NCBI RefSeq assembly: GCF_019160155.1
Contig: NZ_JAFNIH010000035.1
Span: 1-64,000, forward strand
DNA: 64,000 nt
Direction of reading: 5' to 3'
Origin: Pinisolibacter aquiterrae
Lineage (GTDB): Bacteria > Pseudomonadota > Alphaproteobacteria > Rhizobiales > Ancalomicrobiaceae
Under the pieces are notes generated by a model. It was not told the DNA's origin. It ran no database searches and worked only from the letters and a program-made list of their open reading frames with translations. Shown piece by piece: positions 26,650-35,304 of this stretch (the stretch's first letter is position 1; each line of letters begins with the position of its first letter). The position numbers were made by a program, and so were the translations under genes.

Positions 26650-27539
26650 TGAAGAACGGATTCATCGGGCTCTTCGCCGTCGCCGCGGCGGTGGTGATCG
26701 CCTTCGTCACCGGCGTCGCCTTCGTCGTCACGCCGACCATGCAGGTCCTCGTGCTGCAGTTCGGTCAGGTCAAGCGGGCGGTCGTCGAGCCGGGCATCTA
26801 CTTCAAGATTCCCTTCATCCAGAACGTCGAATATCTCGACAAGCGGATCCTCGACATCGACCTCAACCCGCAGGAGCTGATCGCCTCCGACAAGAAGCGG
26901 CTGGTGGTCGACGCCTTCGCGCGCTACCGCATCATCGATCCGGTGCAGTTCTACCAGTCGGTCCGGACGATCCAGGGCGGCAATCAGCGCCTCAACACCT
27001 TCGTCTCCTCGGCGGTGCGCGCGGTTCTGGCCGACGCGACCTTCTTCGAGGTGGTGCGGGACGACCGCGCCGGGCTGATGGACAAGATCCGCACCCAGGT
27101 CGACGGCGAGGCCAAGGGCATCGGCGTCAAGATCGTCGACGTCAAGCTGCGCCGCGCCGATCTGCCGCAGAAGAACTCCGAGGCGGTGTTCCAGCGGATG
27201 CAGACCGAGCGTCAGCGCGAGGCGACCGAGCTGCGCGCCAAGGGCGCGGAGGAATCGAGCCGCATCCGCGCCAAGGCCGAGGCCGAGAAGGAGATCCTTC
27301 TGGCGGAGGCGAACCGCGACGCGGAACGGGTTCGCGGCGAGGGCGATGCCGAGCGCATCAAGATCTTCGCCGACGCCTTCGGCAAGGACCCCGATTTCTT
27401 CGCCTTCTATCGCTCGATGCAGGCCTACGAGGCGTCGATGAAGGGCTCGGACACCCGGGTTCTCCTGTCGCCGAACTCGTCCGACTTCTTCCGCTACCTG
27501 ACCGACCCGAAGGGCGGAACGAGCGCGGGGGCCAAGTGA
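26649..27539 (+). CDS. hflC: FtsH protease modulator HflC
   Basis: A 296-residue SPFH protein with an N-terminal TM (LFAVAAAVVIAFVTGVAFVV) followed by the band-7 domain (MQVLVLQFGQVKR; PGIYFKIPFIQNV). A coiled-coil region rich in Arg/Glu/Ala (ERQREATELRAKGAEE) follows. It partners HflK. An in-frame GTG directly precedes the ATG. Confidence 0.96.
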   Translation: MKNGFIGLFAVAAAVVIAFVTGVAFVVTPTMQVLVLQFGQVKRAVVEPGIYFKIPFIQNVEYLDKRILDIDLNPQELIASDKKRLVVDAFARYRIIDPVQFYQSVRTIQGGNQRLNTFVSSAVRAVLADATFFEVVRDDRAGLMDKIRTQVDGEAKGIGVKIVDVKLRRADLPQKNSEAVFQRMQTERQREATELRAKGAEESSRIRAKAEAEKEILLAEANRDAERVRGEGDAERIKIFADAFGKDPDFFAFYRSMQAYEASMKGSDTRVLLSPNSSDFFRYLTDPKGGTSAGAK

Positions 27540-27540
27540 G

Positions 27541-27744
27541 GTGACGGCGGGCCCGGGCACGCGCGACTTTCTGGCGGCGCTCGGGCTGCTGCTGGTGTTC
27601 GAGGGGGTGCTCTACGCGCTCGCCCCGGGCGCCCTGAAGCGGATGTTCGAGGCGGCGCAGACGCTCGACGACGGGGCGCTCAGGATCGGTGGCGTGCTCG
27701 CGGTGGCGGCCGGAGTGGCCGTCGTGTGGTGGGTGCGCGGCTGA
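27541..27744 (+). CDS. DUF2065 small membrane protein
   Basis: A 67-residue protein with two TM helices (FLAALGLLLVFEGVLYAL and IGGVLAVAAGVAVVWWV) that matches DUF2065. It follows the hflC stop by one base, uses GTG as start, and is a regular companion of hflKC in proteobacteria. Function unknown. Confidence 0.85.
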   Translation: MTAGPGTRDFLAALGLLLVFEGVLYALAPGALKRMFEAAQTLDDGALRIGGVLAVAAGVAVVWWVRG

Positions 27745-27783
27745 GGCCCGAGGTCGTCGGATCACATCGCCGCGAGGCGAGAC

Positions 27784-27805
27784 GGGGCGGGCATGGTTCC
27801 GCCCC
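27784..27805 (+). terminator. Possible terminator hairpin after the hflKC operon
   Basis: GGGGCGG (27784-27790) and CCGCCCC (27799-27805) form a seven-base-pair stem with an eight-base loop, followed by a weak ATTCCGTCGTTTG tail. It lies 40 bases after the DUF2065 stop and 88 before degP. The T-run is poor, so termination is uncertain. Confidence 0.35.
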
Positions 27806-27892
27806 ATTCCGTCGTTTGTGTCGACGTGCGAAGACACCACCCGGACCGGCGCCACGCGGAGCGGCCGGTAAACGAGAAGGACCGACGTCCCG

Positions 27893-29437
27893 ATGACGAT
27901 GCCTGCCCCCTCCGGTTCGACCCTGGCGCGGACGCGTCTTCTTCTCGGCGCGACGCTGGCGGCGACGCTCGTCGCCGGCACCGCCTTCGCCCAGACCGCG
28001 ACGGCGCCGCTCTCGGCCCCGGTGGCCCCCTCGGCGGCGGCGTCGCAGCCGACCCGGCACGGCCCGGCTTCGGTCGCCGATCTCGCCGACGCGCTCTCCG
28101 GCGCGGTGGTCAACATCTCGACCACTCAGACGGTGGCGGCGGAACGGCCGATCCAGATCCCCAAGGCGCCGGACGGATCGCCCTTGCAGGAGTTCTTCGA
28201 CGAGTTCTTCAAGAACCAGATGGGCAAGAACGGCGGCGCGCCGCGCAAGATCCAGTCGCTCGGCTCGGGCTTCGTGATCGACGCCTCCGGCCTGATCGTC
28301 ACCAACAATCACGTCATCGACGGCGCCGACGAGATCACCGCCAACTTCACCGACGGCACCAAGCTGAAGGCGGAACTGGTCGGGCGCGACAAGAAGACCG
28401 ATCTGGCGCTGCTGCGCGTCAAGCCGCTGAAGCCGCTGACGGCGGTCAAGTTCGGCGACAGCGACAAGGCGCGGGTCGGCGACTGGGTGATGGCGATCGG
28501 CAATCCGTTCGGCTTCGGCGGCACGGTGACGGTCGGCATCGTCTCGGCGCGCAATCGCGACATCAATTCCGGCCCCTACGACAACTACATCCAGACCGAC
28601 GCGGCCATCAACAAGGGCAACTCGGGCGGCCCGCTGTTCGACATGTACGGCGACGTGATCGGCATCAACACGGCGATCATCTCGCCGACCGGCGGCTCGA
28701 TCGGCATCGGCTTCGCGGTGCCCTCGAAGACCGCGGCGGCGGTGGTGGAGCAGCTGAAGCAGTATGGCGAGACCCGGCGCGGCTGGCTCGGCGTGCGCAT
28801 TCAGGGTGTTTCCGACGACATCGCGGAGAGCCTCGGCCTGAAGGAGGCCAAGGGCGCGCTGGTCGCGGGCATCTCCGAGAAGGGCCCGGCCGACAAGGCG
28901 GGGATCCAGGCCGGCGACGTCATCGTCAAATTCGACGGCAAGGACGTGCCCAACGTGCGCGAGTTGCCGCGCATGGTCGCCGACACGCCGATCGACAAGT
29001 CGGTCGAGGTGGTGGTGCTCCGGAAGGGCAAGGAGGTCACCGTCAAGGTGGCGCTCGGCCGGCTCGAGGAGGGCGAGAAGCTCGCGGCCGCCGACAAGCC
29101 CGGCACCAAGCCCGACTCGGTGGTGCCCACCACCAAGACCGTCGCTGGCGCGACGCTGGCGCCGCTCGACGCGGAGGCGCGGGCGAAGTTCAAGATCAAG
29201 GATCAGGTCGCCAAGGGCGTGGTGGTGACCGAGGTCGCGCCGGGTTCGGCGGCGGCGGAAAAGCGGATCCAGCCGGGCGAGGTCATCCTCGAGGTCGGCC
29301 AGGAGGAGGTCGCGAGCCCCGAGGACGTCGTCAAGAAGTTCGAGGCGCTGAAGAAGGACGGCCGCAAGCGGGCGCTCCTGCTGATCGCCTCCGCCGAGGG
29401 CGAAATGCGCTTCGTGACGCTCGCCTCGGCCGAGTGA
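27893..29437 (+). CDS. degP: Periplasmic Do-type serine protease/chaperone (DegP/HtrA)
   Basis: The 514-residue protein has a signal peptide (cleavage near AFAQTA) and a trypsin-like domain with the catalytic triad in VTNNHVIDG (His), KKTDLALLRV (Asp) and INKGNSGGPLF (Ser). Two PDZ domains follow, starting near GWLGVRIQGV and near KFKIKDQVAKGVV. It degrades or refolds damaged envelope proteins. Its position after hflKC groups membrane and periplasmic quality control, as in related genomes. Confidence 0.95.
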   Translation: MTMPAPSGSTLARTRLLLGATLAATLVAGTAFAQTATAPLSAPVAPSAAASQPTRHGPASVADLADALSGAVVNISTTQTVAAERPIQIPKAPDGSPLQEFFDEFFKNQMGKNGGAPRKIQSLGSGFVIDASGLIVTNNHVIDGADEITANFTDGTKLKAELVGRDKKTDLALLRVKPLKPLTAVKFGDSDKARVGDWVMAIGNPFGFGGTVTVGIVSARNRDINSGPYDNYIQTDAAINKGNSGGPLFDMYGDVIGINTAIISPTGGSIGIGFAVPSKTAAAVVEQLKQYGETRRGWLGVRIQGVSDDIAESLGLKEAKGALVAGISEKGPADKAGIQAGDVIVKFDGKDVPNVRELPRMVADTPIDKSVEVVVLRKGKEVTVKVALGRLEEGEKLAAADKPGTKPDSVVPTTKTVAGATLAPLDAEARAKFKIKDQVAKGVVVTEVAPGSAAAEKRIQPGEVILEVGQEEVASPEDVVKKFEALKKDGRKRALLLIASAEGEMRFVTLASAE

Positions 29438-29462
29438 GGCTCTTTCGCGCGTGACGAGATCG

Positions 29463-29499
29463 GACGGCGCCGGAGCGATCCGGCGCCGTCGTCGTTTTT
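29463..29499 (+). terminator. Intrinsic terminator of degP
   Basis: An 11-bp perfect stem GACGGCGCCGG / CCGGCGCCGTC (29463-29473 and 29480-29490) with loop AGCGAT is followed by GTCGTTTTT. It starts 26 bases after the degP stop codon. Confidence 0.85.
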
Positions 29500-29564
29500 C
29501 GGAGTCCGAGCCGGAGCGGGGCACCGTCTCCTGTCGAGGGCGTGAGGTCCCGACCCATTCGACG

Positions 29565-29700
29565 TCGAGCGGAGGTCCTTCACCCTGAGGTGCGAGCGTG
29601 AGCTCGCCTCGAAGGGCCAAGGGCCAAGGGCCGAAGGGCACGGCCCCGTCGAGGCTTCGCCCTTCGAGGCCCGGTCTTCGACCGTGCGCCTCAGGGCGAA
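29565..29700. repeat. Dispersed intergenic repeat, copy 1
   Basis: The stretch holds TCGAGCGGAGGTCCTTCA (29565-29582), CCTGAGG and CGAGC/GCTCG-type arms and several CTTCGAGG/CCTCGAAGG motifs that can fold into stems. The 18-base core recurs exactly in inverse orientation at 61507-61524, where similar flanking motifs follow. This is the 'CCTTCGAGG…CCTCAGGGTGA' type of repeat common between genes in this group. It occupies most of the degP–serB gap. Confidence 0.65.
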
Positions 29701-29738
29701 GCCGAACCCGGCGCAGAGTCGAGACTTTCCGCGTCGTC

Positions 29739-30629
29739 TCAATCGGCCACGAATTCGCTGCGCCGATAGCCCTGGAGGTAGAGCAGAGCGGTCAGATCGC
29801 CGTGGTCGATGCGGGCGTGGGCGGCGGCGGCCACCTTGGGCTTGGCGTGATAGGCGACGCCGAGGCCGGAGGCCTCGATCATGGCGAGGTCGTTGGCGCC
29901 GTCGCCGACCGCGAGGGTCAGGTCCATCGGCACCTTCTTTTCCGCCGCCAGCTCGAGGAGCGAGGCCTTCTTGGCGTCCTGGCCGAGGATCGGCTCGGCG
30001 ACGGTGCCGGCGAGCTTGCCGTCCGCCTCGATCAGAAGGTTCGAACGGTGCTCGTGAAAGCCGATCATCTTGGAGATCGGGCCGGTGAAGACGGTGAAGC
30101 CGCCGGAGACGAGCGCGGTATAGGCGCCGTTCGCCCGCATGGTGCGCACCAGCTCGATGGCGCCGGGGGTGATGCGGATCCGCTCGGCGATGACCTTGGC
30201 GACGACACTCGCCGGCAGTCCGGCGAGGAGGCCGACACGTTCCCGGAGAGCCGGCTCGAAGGCGATCTCGCCGCGCATGGCGCGTTCGGTGATCGCCGCG
30301 ATCTTCTCCTTCAGCCCCAGTTCGGCGGCGAGTTCGTCGATGCATTCCTGGCCGATCATGGTGGAATCCATGTCGGCGATCAGCAGGCCCTTGGCGCGGG
30401 CGCCGATCCTCTGCACCACCACGTCGACCGAGGCGGCGAGTGCCTGCCGCAGGTCCTCGGCGACCGCCTTCTCGGTGCCGGGCTCGGCGCGGAAATGGAC
30501 GTCGGCGGCGATGCCGCTCGCCAGCGTGTCGATCGCGGTGCCGGCGAGCCGGGCGCGGGCGGCCTCGGCCAGCGCCGCGTCGACGGCGGGGGTGGTCGGC
30601 GCGGAGATCAGGGTTGCAACATGAGTCAT
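29739..30629 (-). CDS. serB: Phosphoserine phosphatase SerB
   Basis: A 296-residue protein whose C-terminal HAD phosphatase domain has DMDSTM (nucleophile and acid Asp), SGGFT and GDGANDL. The N-terminal ~80 residues have ACT-like composition. It releases serine from phosphoserine, the last step of serine synthesis. ATG at 30629 is preferred (AGGAGC upstream) over a TTG at 30641. It is divergent from miaA with only 50 bp between starts, so their promoters must overlap. Confidence 0.95.
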   Translation of the reverse strand: MTHVATLISAPTTPAVDAALAEAARARLAGTAIDTLASGIAADVHFRAEPGTEKAVAEDLRQALAASVDVVVQRIGARAKGLLIADMDSTMIGQECIDELAAELGLKEKIAAITERAMRGEIAFEPALRERVGLLAGLPASVVAKVIAERIRITPGAIELVRTMRANGAYTALVSGGFTVFTGPISKMIGFHEHRSNLLIEADGKLAGTVAEPILGQDAKKASLLELAAEKKVPMDLTLAVGDGANDLAMIEASGLGVAYHAKPKVAAAAHARIDHGDLTALLYLQGYRRSEFVAD

Positions 30630-30679
30630 GATCGAGAACAAGCTCCTGACCGGGGCGAGGCGACGAGCGAGGGCGGCGA

Positions 30680-31621
30680 ATGAGCGAGAAGAGGGCGGCG
30701 CCCGCGCGCGCGGTGCTTATCGCAGGACCGACGGCGAGCGGCAAGTCGGCGCTGGCGCTCGACCTCGCCGAGGCGCTCGACGGGGTCGTGATCAACGCCG
30801 ACTCGATGCAGATCTACGATGGGCTGCGCATCCTCACCGCGCGGCCGTCGCCGGCGGAGGAGGCGCGCGCGCCGCATCGGCTCTATGGTCACGTCGATCC
30901 CGCCCATGCCTTCTCGGTCGCCGAGTGGCTCGCCGACGTCGGCCCGGTGCTCGAGGAGACCCGGGACGCGGGACGGGTGCCGATCGTGGTCGGGGGCACC
31001 GGGCTCTATTTCGAGGGCCTGCTCGAGGGGCTCGCGCCGGTGCCGGAGATCGCCGAGGAGGTACGCGCCCATTGGCGCGCGCGCGCCGACGCGGTCGGGG
31101 CGGAGGCGCTCCACCGCGATCTCGAACGGCTCGATCCGGTGATGGCGGAGCGGCTCAGGCCGTCGGACACGCAGCGCATCACCCGCGCGCTCGAGGTCAT
31201 CGCCTCGACCGGACGCTCGCTCGCCGATTGGCAGGCGGCGCCGCATTCACCGGCACTGCTCACGCGCGAGGAGACGGTGCGGATCGTGCTGGAGCCGGAG
31301 CGGGCGGTGCTCCACGAGCGGATCGCGCGGCGGTTCCGACTGATGATCGCGGAGGGCGCGATCGAGGAGGCGGCGGCGTTCGCGGCGCGAGGCCTGTCGC
31401 CGCGCCTGCCGGCGTGCCGGGCGATCGGGGTCGCGGCGCTGGCGCAAGTCGCCGCCGGGCGGCTGCCGCTCCAGGACGGGATGACGCGCGGCATCGTCGA
31501 GACCCGGCAATATGCCAAGCGTCAGTCGACGTGGTTTCGCGGGCGGATGGGCGAGTGGCTGCGCGGTGAGGCGGCCGATCTCCACGCGGCGACGATCGCG
31601 GTGATCGCGGGAGGGGCGTGA
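30680..31621 (+). CDS. miaA: tRNA dimethylallyltransferase MiaA
   Basis: A 313-residue enzyme that adds a dimethylallyl group to A37 of tRNAs reading UNN codons. The P-loop GPTASGKSALAL, the NADSMQIY motif, GGTGLYFEGLLEGL and the late region YAKRQSTWFRGR are all conserved. The gene precedes the ilvIH operon, but a hairpin and a separate leader lie between. Confidence 0.96.
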   Translation: MSEKRAAPARAVLIAGPTASGKSALALDLAEALDGVVINADSMQIYDGLRILTARPSPAEEARAPHRLYGHVDPAHAFSVAEWLADVGPVLEETRDAGRVPIVVGGTGLYFEGLLEGLAPVPEIAEEVRAHWRARADAVGAEALHRDLERLDPVMAERLRPSDTQRITRALEVIASTGRSLADWQAAPHSPALLTREETVRIVLEPERAVLHERIARRFRLMIAEGAIEEAAAFAARGLSPRLPACRAIGVAALAQVAAGRLPLQDGMTRGIVETRQYAKRQSTWFRGRMGEWLRGEAADLHAATIAVIAGGA

Positions 31622-31623
31622 GC

Positions 31624-31656
31624 GACGATTTCGTCGAAGTTCGACGCGAAATCGTC
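31624..31656. repeat. Fifteen-base-pair palindrome between miaA and the ilv leader
   Basis: The left arm GACGATTTCGTCGAA and right arm TTCGACGCGAAATCGTC pair over 15 bp with a two-base bulge and a one-base loop. It begins three bases after the miaA stop and ends 11 bases before the TTGACC -35 box of the ilv leader. No T-run follows. It could act as an mRNA 3' stem for miaA or as a protein-binding site. Confidence 0.55.
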
Positions 31657-31667
31657 AAAACCCTCAC

Positions 31668-31696
31668 TTGACCGGCCGGAAGTCGATCGCTAACGT
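31668..31696 (+). promoter_or_regulatory. Candidate promoter of the ilv leader/operon
   Basis: TTGACC at 31668-31673 is a good -35 box; TAACGT at 31691-31696 is a plausible -10 at 17-base spacing. The leader peptide start lies 36 bases downstream, which fits a short 5' UTR. Confidence 0.5.
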
Positions 31697-31731
31697 CCCG
31701 GCCATCGACCAACCAGAGGATCTGCGCCGCC

Positions 31732-31788
31732 ATGTCGCGCATCGACATTCTCGTACTCGTATCGCGCGCCGCCGCCGGGACCCGCTGA
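31732..31788 (+). CDS. Branched-chain amino-acid leader peptide (attenuator)
   Basis: An 18-codon reading frame MSRIDILVLVSRAAAGTR carries a run of Ile, Ile, Leu, Val, Leu, Val codons (ATC, ATT, CTC, GTA, CTC, GTA) and then three Ala codons. It has an AGAGGA ribosome-binding site about 12 bases upstream, and its stop lies 35 bases before a terminator hairpin. The layout is that of ilv attenuation: lack of charged Ile/Leu/Val tRNA stalls the ribosome in the codon run and favours antitermination of ilvI. Confidence 0.82.
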   Translation: MSRIDILVLVSRAAAGTR

Positions 31789-31823
31789 AGGGGTTCCCGA
31801 ACGAGAGCGAGCGCGCGGATCCA

Positions 31824-31846
31824 GGCCCCCCACCGGGGCCTTTTTT
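31824..31846 (+). terminator. Attenuator terminator upstream of ilvI
   Basis: GGCCCC (31824-31829) and GGGGCC (31835-31840) form a stem with loop CCACC, directly followed by six T residues. Upstream, GGGACCC (31777-31783) and GGGTTCCC (31791-31798) can make the alternative, earlier hairpin. It lies 72 bases before the ilvI start. Confidence 0.85.
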
Positions 31847-31917
31847 ATTACCCGAACCAGACCATCGACAATCGGAAGAGGCGCCCGGACGGGCGGCCGA
31901 GGAGCGGAGAAGACCCC

Positions 31918-33678
31918 ATGTCACGGCAGATGACCGGAGCGGAAATGGTGATCGCGGCCCTGCAGGATCAGGGTGTCGAGGTGCTGTTCGGCTATCCCGG
32001 CGGATCGGTGCTGCCGATCTACGACGCGATCTTCAAGCAGGAGAAGATCCGCCACGTTCTGGTTCGCCACGAGCAGGGCGCGGTCCATGCCGCCGAGGGC
32101 TACGCGCGGTCGACCGGCAAGGTCGGCGCGGTCCTCGTCACCTCCGGCCCCGGCGCGACCAATGCGGTCACCGGCCTCACCGACGCGTTGATGGACTCCA
32201 TCCCGCTGGTCTGCATCACAGGGCAGGTTCCGACCCATCTGATCGGTCAGGACGCCTTCCAGGAGTGCGACACCGTCGGCATCACCCGGCCCTGCACCAA
32301 GCACAATTGGCTGGTCAAGCGGATCGAGGATCTGCCGCGCATCCTGCACGAGGCCTTCCTGGTCGCCAAGTCCGGCCGTCCCGGCCCGGTCGTCATCGAC
32401 ATTCCGAAGGACGTCCAGTTCGCGACCGGCACCTACGTCGGCCCGAAGAACATCCAGCACAAGACCTATCGCCCGAAGATCAAGGGCGACATGGACGCGA
32501 TCCGCAAGGCGGTCGAGATGATCGGCAAGGCCCATCGGCCGATCTTCTATACCGGCGGCGGCGTCATCAACTCCGGCCCGGCGGCCTCGCAGCTGCTGCG
32601 CGAGCTGGTCAAGGCGACCGGCTATCCGATCACCTCGACGCTGATGGGCCTCGGCGCCTATCCCGCCAAGGACGATCAGTTCCTGGGCATGCTGGGCATG
32701 CACGGGACGCTCGAGGCCAACATGGCGATGCACGAGTCGGATCTGATCATCTGCGTCGGCGCGCGCTTCGACGACCGCATCACCGGCCGTCTCGACGCCT
32801 TCGCGCCGCATGCCAAGAAGATCCACATCGACATCGACCCGTCCTCGATCAACAAGATCATCAAGGTCGACTGCGCCATCGTCGGCGACGTCGCCCATGT
32901 GCTCGAGGACATGCTGCGCGTCTGGAAGCAGACCCAGCCGGAGATCGACAAGAAGGCGCTGAAGGCCTGGTGGGGCAAGATCGAGGCCTGGAAGGCGCGC
33001 AAGTGCCTCGCCTACAAGGGCTCCGACGAGATCATCAAGCCGCAGTACGCGATCCAGCGTCTCTACGAGATGACGAAGAAGCACGACACCTACATCACGA
33101 CCGAGGTCGGTCAGCACCAGATGTGGGCGGCGCAATTCTTCAAGTTCGACGAGCCCAATCGCTGGATGACCTCGGGCGGTCTCGGCACCATGGGCTACGG
33201 CATTCCGGCGGCGGTCGGCGTGCAGATGGCGCATCCGAAGTCGCTCGTCATCGACATCGCCGGCGAGGCCTCGGTGCTGATGACCATGCAGGAGATGTCG
33301 ACGGCGGTGCAGTATCGCCTGCCGATCAAGATCTTCATCCTGAACAACCACTACATGGGCATGGTCCGGCAGTGGCAGGAGCTTCTGCACGGCGGGCGCT
33401 ATTCGGAGAGCTATTCGGAGGCGCTGCCCGACTTCGTCAAGCTGGCGGAAGCCTTCGGCGGCGTCGGCATCCGCTGCGACAAGCCGTCCGAACTCGACGC
33501 GGCGATCCAGCAGATGATCGACTGCCCGAAGCCGGTGATCTTCGACTGCATCGTCGATCCGGCCGAGAACTGCTTCCCGATGATCCCGTCGGGCAAGGCG
33601 CACAACGAGATGCTGTTCGGTGACGCGGTCGAGGACATCGGCTCGGTCATCGACGAGAAGGGCAAGATGTTGGTGTGA
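31918..33678 (+). CDS. ilvI: Acetolactate synthase, large (catalytic) subunit
   Basis: The 586-residue thiamin-diphosphate enzyme makes acetolactate and acetohydroxybutyrate, the first common step of Ile/Val/Leu synthesis. Visible are the catalytic Glu in VRHEQGAVHAAEGYAR, SGPGATNAVTG, the FAD region ARFDDRITG, and the TPP/Mg motif GEASVLMTMQEMSTAVQ…NNHYMGMVRQWQ. In the Mg motif Ala replaces the usual Asp at GDAS/GEAS, as GEAS is seen here. The gene lies after an attenuator and before the regulatory subunit gene. Confidence 0.96.
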   Translation: MSRQMTGAEMVIAALQDQGVEVLFGYPGGSVLPIYDAIFKQEKIRHVLVRHEQGAVHAAEGYARSTGKVGAVLVTSGPGATNAVTGLTDALMDSIPLVCITGQVPTHLIGQDAFQECDTVGITRPCTKHNWLVKRIEDLPRILHEAFLVAKSGRPGPVVIDIPKDVQFATGTYVGPKNIQHKTYRPKIKGDMDAIRKAVEMIGKAHRPIFYTGGGVINSGPAASQLLRELVKATGYPITSTLMGLGAYPAKDDQFLGMLGMHGTLEANMAMHESDLIICVGARFDDRITGRLDAFAPHAKKIHIDIDPSSINKIIKVDCAIVGDVAHVLEDMLRVWKQTQPEIDKKALKAWWGKIEAWKARKCLAYKGSDEIIKPQYAIQRLYEMTKKHDTYITTEVGQHQMWAAQFFKFDEPNRWMTSGGLGTMGYGIPAAVGVQMAHPKSLVIDIAGEASVLMTMQEMSTAVQYRLPIKIFILNNHYMGMVRQWQELLHGGRYSESYSEALPDFVKLAEAFGGVGIRCDKPSELDAAIQQMIDCPKPVIFDCIVDPAENCFPMIPSGKAHNEMLFGDAVEDIGSVIDEKGKMLV

Positions 33679-33687
33679 GGCGATCGC

Positions 33688-33709
33688 GGCGCGGGTGATC
33701 GCCCGCGCC
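33688..33709 (+). other. Intergenic hairpin between ilvI and ilvH
   Basis: GGCGCGGG (33688-33695) and CCCGCGCC (33702-33709) form an eight-base-pair GC stem with a six-base loop and no T-run. In this operon it may stabilise the ilvI message or set the ratio of the two subunits rather than stop transcription. Confidence 0.4.
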
Positions 33710-33755
33710 GTCGCTCCTCCGTTTCCGGTTTTCTCAGACAACGACGGTTCTCGCC

Positions 33756-34292
33756 ATGAACACCTCGCATTATCCCTCTCAGCACATCTTCCAGACGCCC
33801 GAAACCCACACGCTCTCGGTGATCGTCGACAACGAACCGGGCGTTCTCGCCCGCGTCGTCGGTCTCTTCTCCGGTCGCGGCTACAACATCGAGAGCCTGA
33901 CGGTCTCGGAGACGGAACACGAAGCCCATCTTTCGCGCATCACCATCGTCACCACCGGCACGCCTATGGTCATCGAGCAGATCAAGAACCAGTTGGCGCG
34001 GCTGGTGCCGGTCCACCGGGTGGTCGATCTGACCGTGACCGGCCGGGTGCTGGCGCGCGAGCTGGCGCTGATCAAGGTCAAGGGCAAGGGCGAGGCGCGC
34101 GTCGAGGCGCTGCGTCTGGCCGACGCCTTCCGCGCCCGCGTGGTCGACGCCAACACCGAGAGCTTCGTGTTCGAGCTGACCGGCAAGTCCGACAAGATCG
34201 ACGAATTCGTCGGGCTGATGGGGCCGCTCGGCCTCGTCGAATATTCGCGCACGGGCGTGGCCGCGATCTCGCGCGGACCCGACGCGATGTGA
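33756..34292 (+). CDS. ilvH: Acetolactate synthase, small (regulatory) subunit
   Basis: A 178-residue ACT-domain protein: HTLSVIVDNEPGVLARVVGLF and RGYNIESLTVSETEHEAHLSR form the valine-binding ACT domain, and the C-terminal half (ELALIKVKGKGEARVEAL … LTGKSDKIDEFVGLM) is the second domain. It activates the catalytic subunit and gives valine feedback inhibition. It is 77 bp after ilvI. Confidence 0.96.
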   Translation: MNTSHYPSQHIFQTPETHTLSVIVDNEPGVLARVVGLFSGRGYNIESLTVSETEHEAHLSRITIVTTGTPMVIEQIKNQLARLVPVHRVVDLTVTGRVLARELALIKVKGKGEARVEALRLADAFRARVVDANTESFVFELTGKSDKIDEFVGLMGPLGLVEYSRTGVAAISRGPDAM

Positions 34293-34434
34293 ACCGGGAC
34301 GGGCGGGGCGACGATCGGCGATGCCGTCGCGTCCCGCCTCGTTCGTGGCTCCGTGACGGCTTTCGTCACTTCGTCGCAGCGTCGATTTCCCCTATCGTCC
34401 CGTCGCGCGAGGCACGTGCGGCGGGACGAACGTC

Positions 34435-35304
34435 ATGATCGAATGGGGACTACGGGCGCTCGGCGCCTTCTGGATCGTGGGCGGCGCGGCGACCCTGATC
34501 GCCTTGTGGCGGTCGCGGCCGTTCGACCGGCTGTTGGCGGCGCTCGGCGGTGGGTGGCGGCGGCGCGACCGCATTCGCGCCGGTCTCCTCGGTCTCGGAG
34601 CGGTGCTGACGCTGGCGTCCGGGGCGGGCCTCGCGGCGCTCGATCGCGCGGCTCCCGGCCTCATGGTCGCCAATGCGCTCGTCCAGGCGGCGTGGCTCGT
34701 CTTCGCGGCGCGGGCGTTTCCGCCGGAGGACGACGACGAGGCGCTCGGCCGCCGGCGGGTGGTCGTGGCCTTCGTGCTCTGGTGCCTCGCCACGGCGGCC
34801 GTGGTCACGGCCGCGCTCGGCGATGCCGTGAGGTTCGCGGCTCTGCCGCTGTTCGAGGCGGGGCTCGCGTTCGTGTCGCTGGCGCTGGCGGCGATCGTCG
34901 GATGGAGCGCGACGGCACGCGCCTGGGACGGGGCCGGGGCGGACGAGGAGATCCGGGGCGACGTTCCGGAGCCGATCGTCGATCCGACGGTGCCGCATCG
35001 TTGGATGTTCGCGCCCAACATCGTGACCGCGTCCATGCGCGACGTCGATACCGATCGGACGTTCGAGCCGGCGGCCCTGAAGCTGCCGGAGGCGCTGACC
35101 GAGCGGCTGGAGGCGTTCGAGATCGAGGTCCTCGAGCATCTCGTGGAGAGTCGCGACGACCCGGAGGTCTATGTCCTGCCGGCGCGGATCCGACGCGACC
35201 TCGAGGCGCGGATCGGCGAACTCGCCGAGGCGTTGAAGCCGCATGCGCTGAACGGCGAGACGTCGTGGTGGCTGCCACCGGGCGAGGAGCCGGAGCCGAC
35301 GTGA
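34435..35304 (+). CDS. Hypothetical multi-pass membrane protein
   Basis: A 289-residue protein not assigned to any family. The first ~165 residues hold four to five hydrophobic segments (ALGAFWIVGGAATLIALW, AGLLGLGAVLTLASGAGLAAL, LMVANALVQAAWLVFAARAF, VVVAFVLWCLATAAVVTAAL, LFEAGLAFVSLALAAIVGWSA). An acidic soluble tail with a helical region follows (EALTERLEAFEIEVLEHLVE). Start ATG 34435 reads MIEWGLRALGAFW. No operon partner; it stands between ilvH and another membrane protein gene. Confidence 0.7.
   Translation: MIEWGLRALGAFWIVGGAATLIALWRSRPFDRLLAALGGGWRRRDRIRAGLLGLGAVLTLASGAGLAALDRAAPGLMVANALVQAAWLVFAARAFPPEDDDEALGRRRVVVAFVLWCLATAAVVTAALGDAVRFAALPLFEAGLAFVSLALAAIVGWSATARAWDGAGADEEIRGDVPEPIVDPTVPHRWMFAPNIVTASMRDVDTDRTFEPAALKLPEALTERLEAFEIEVLEHLVESRDDPEVYVLPARIRRDLEARIGELAEALKPHALNGETSWWLPPGEEPEPT

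Noticed and set aside
33688-33709. Hairpin between ilvI and ilvH considered as a terminator
   Set aside because: No T-run follows and the two genes must be co-expressed as enzyme subunits; kept as an intergenic stem only.
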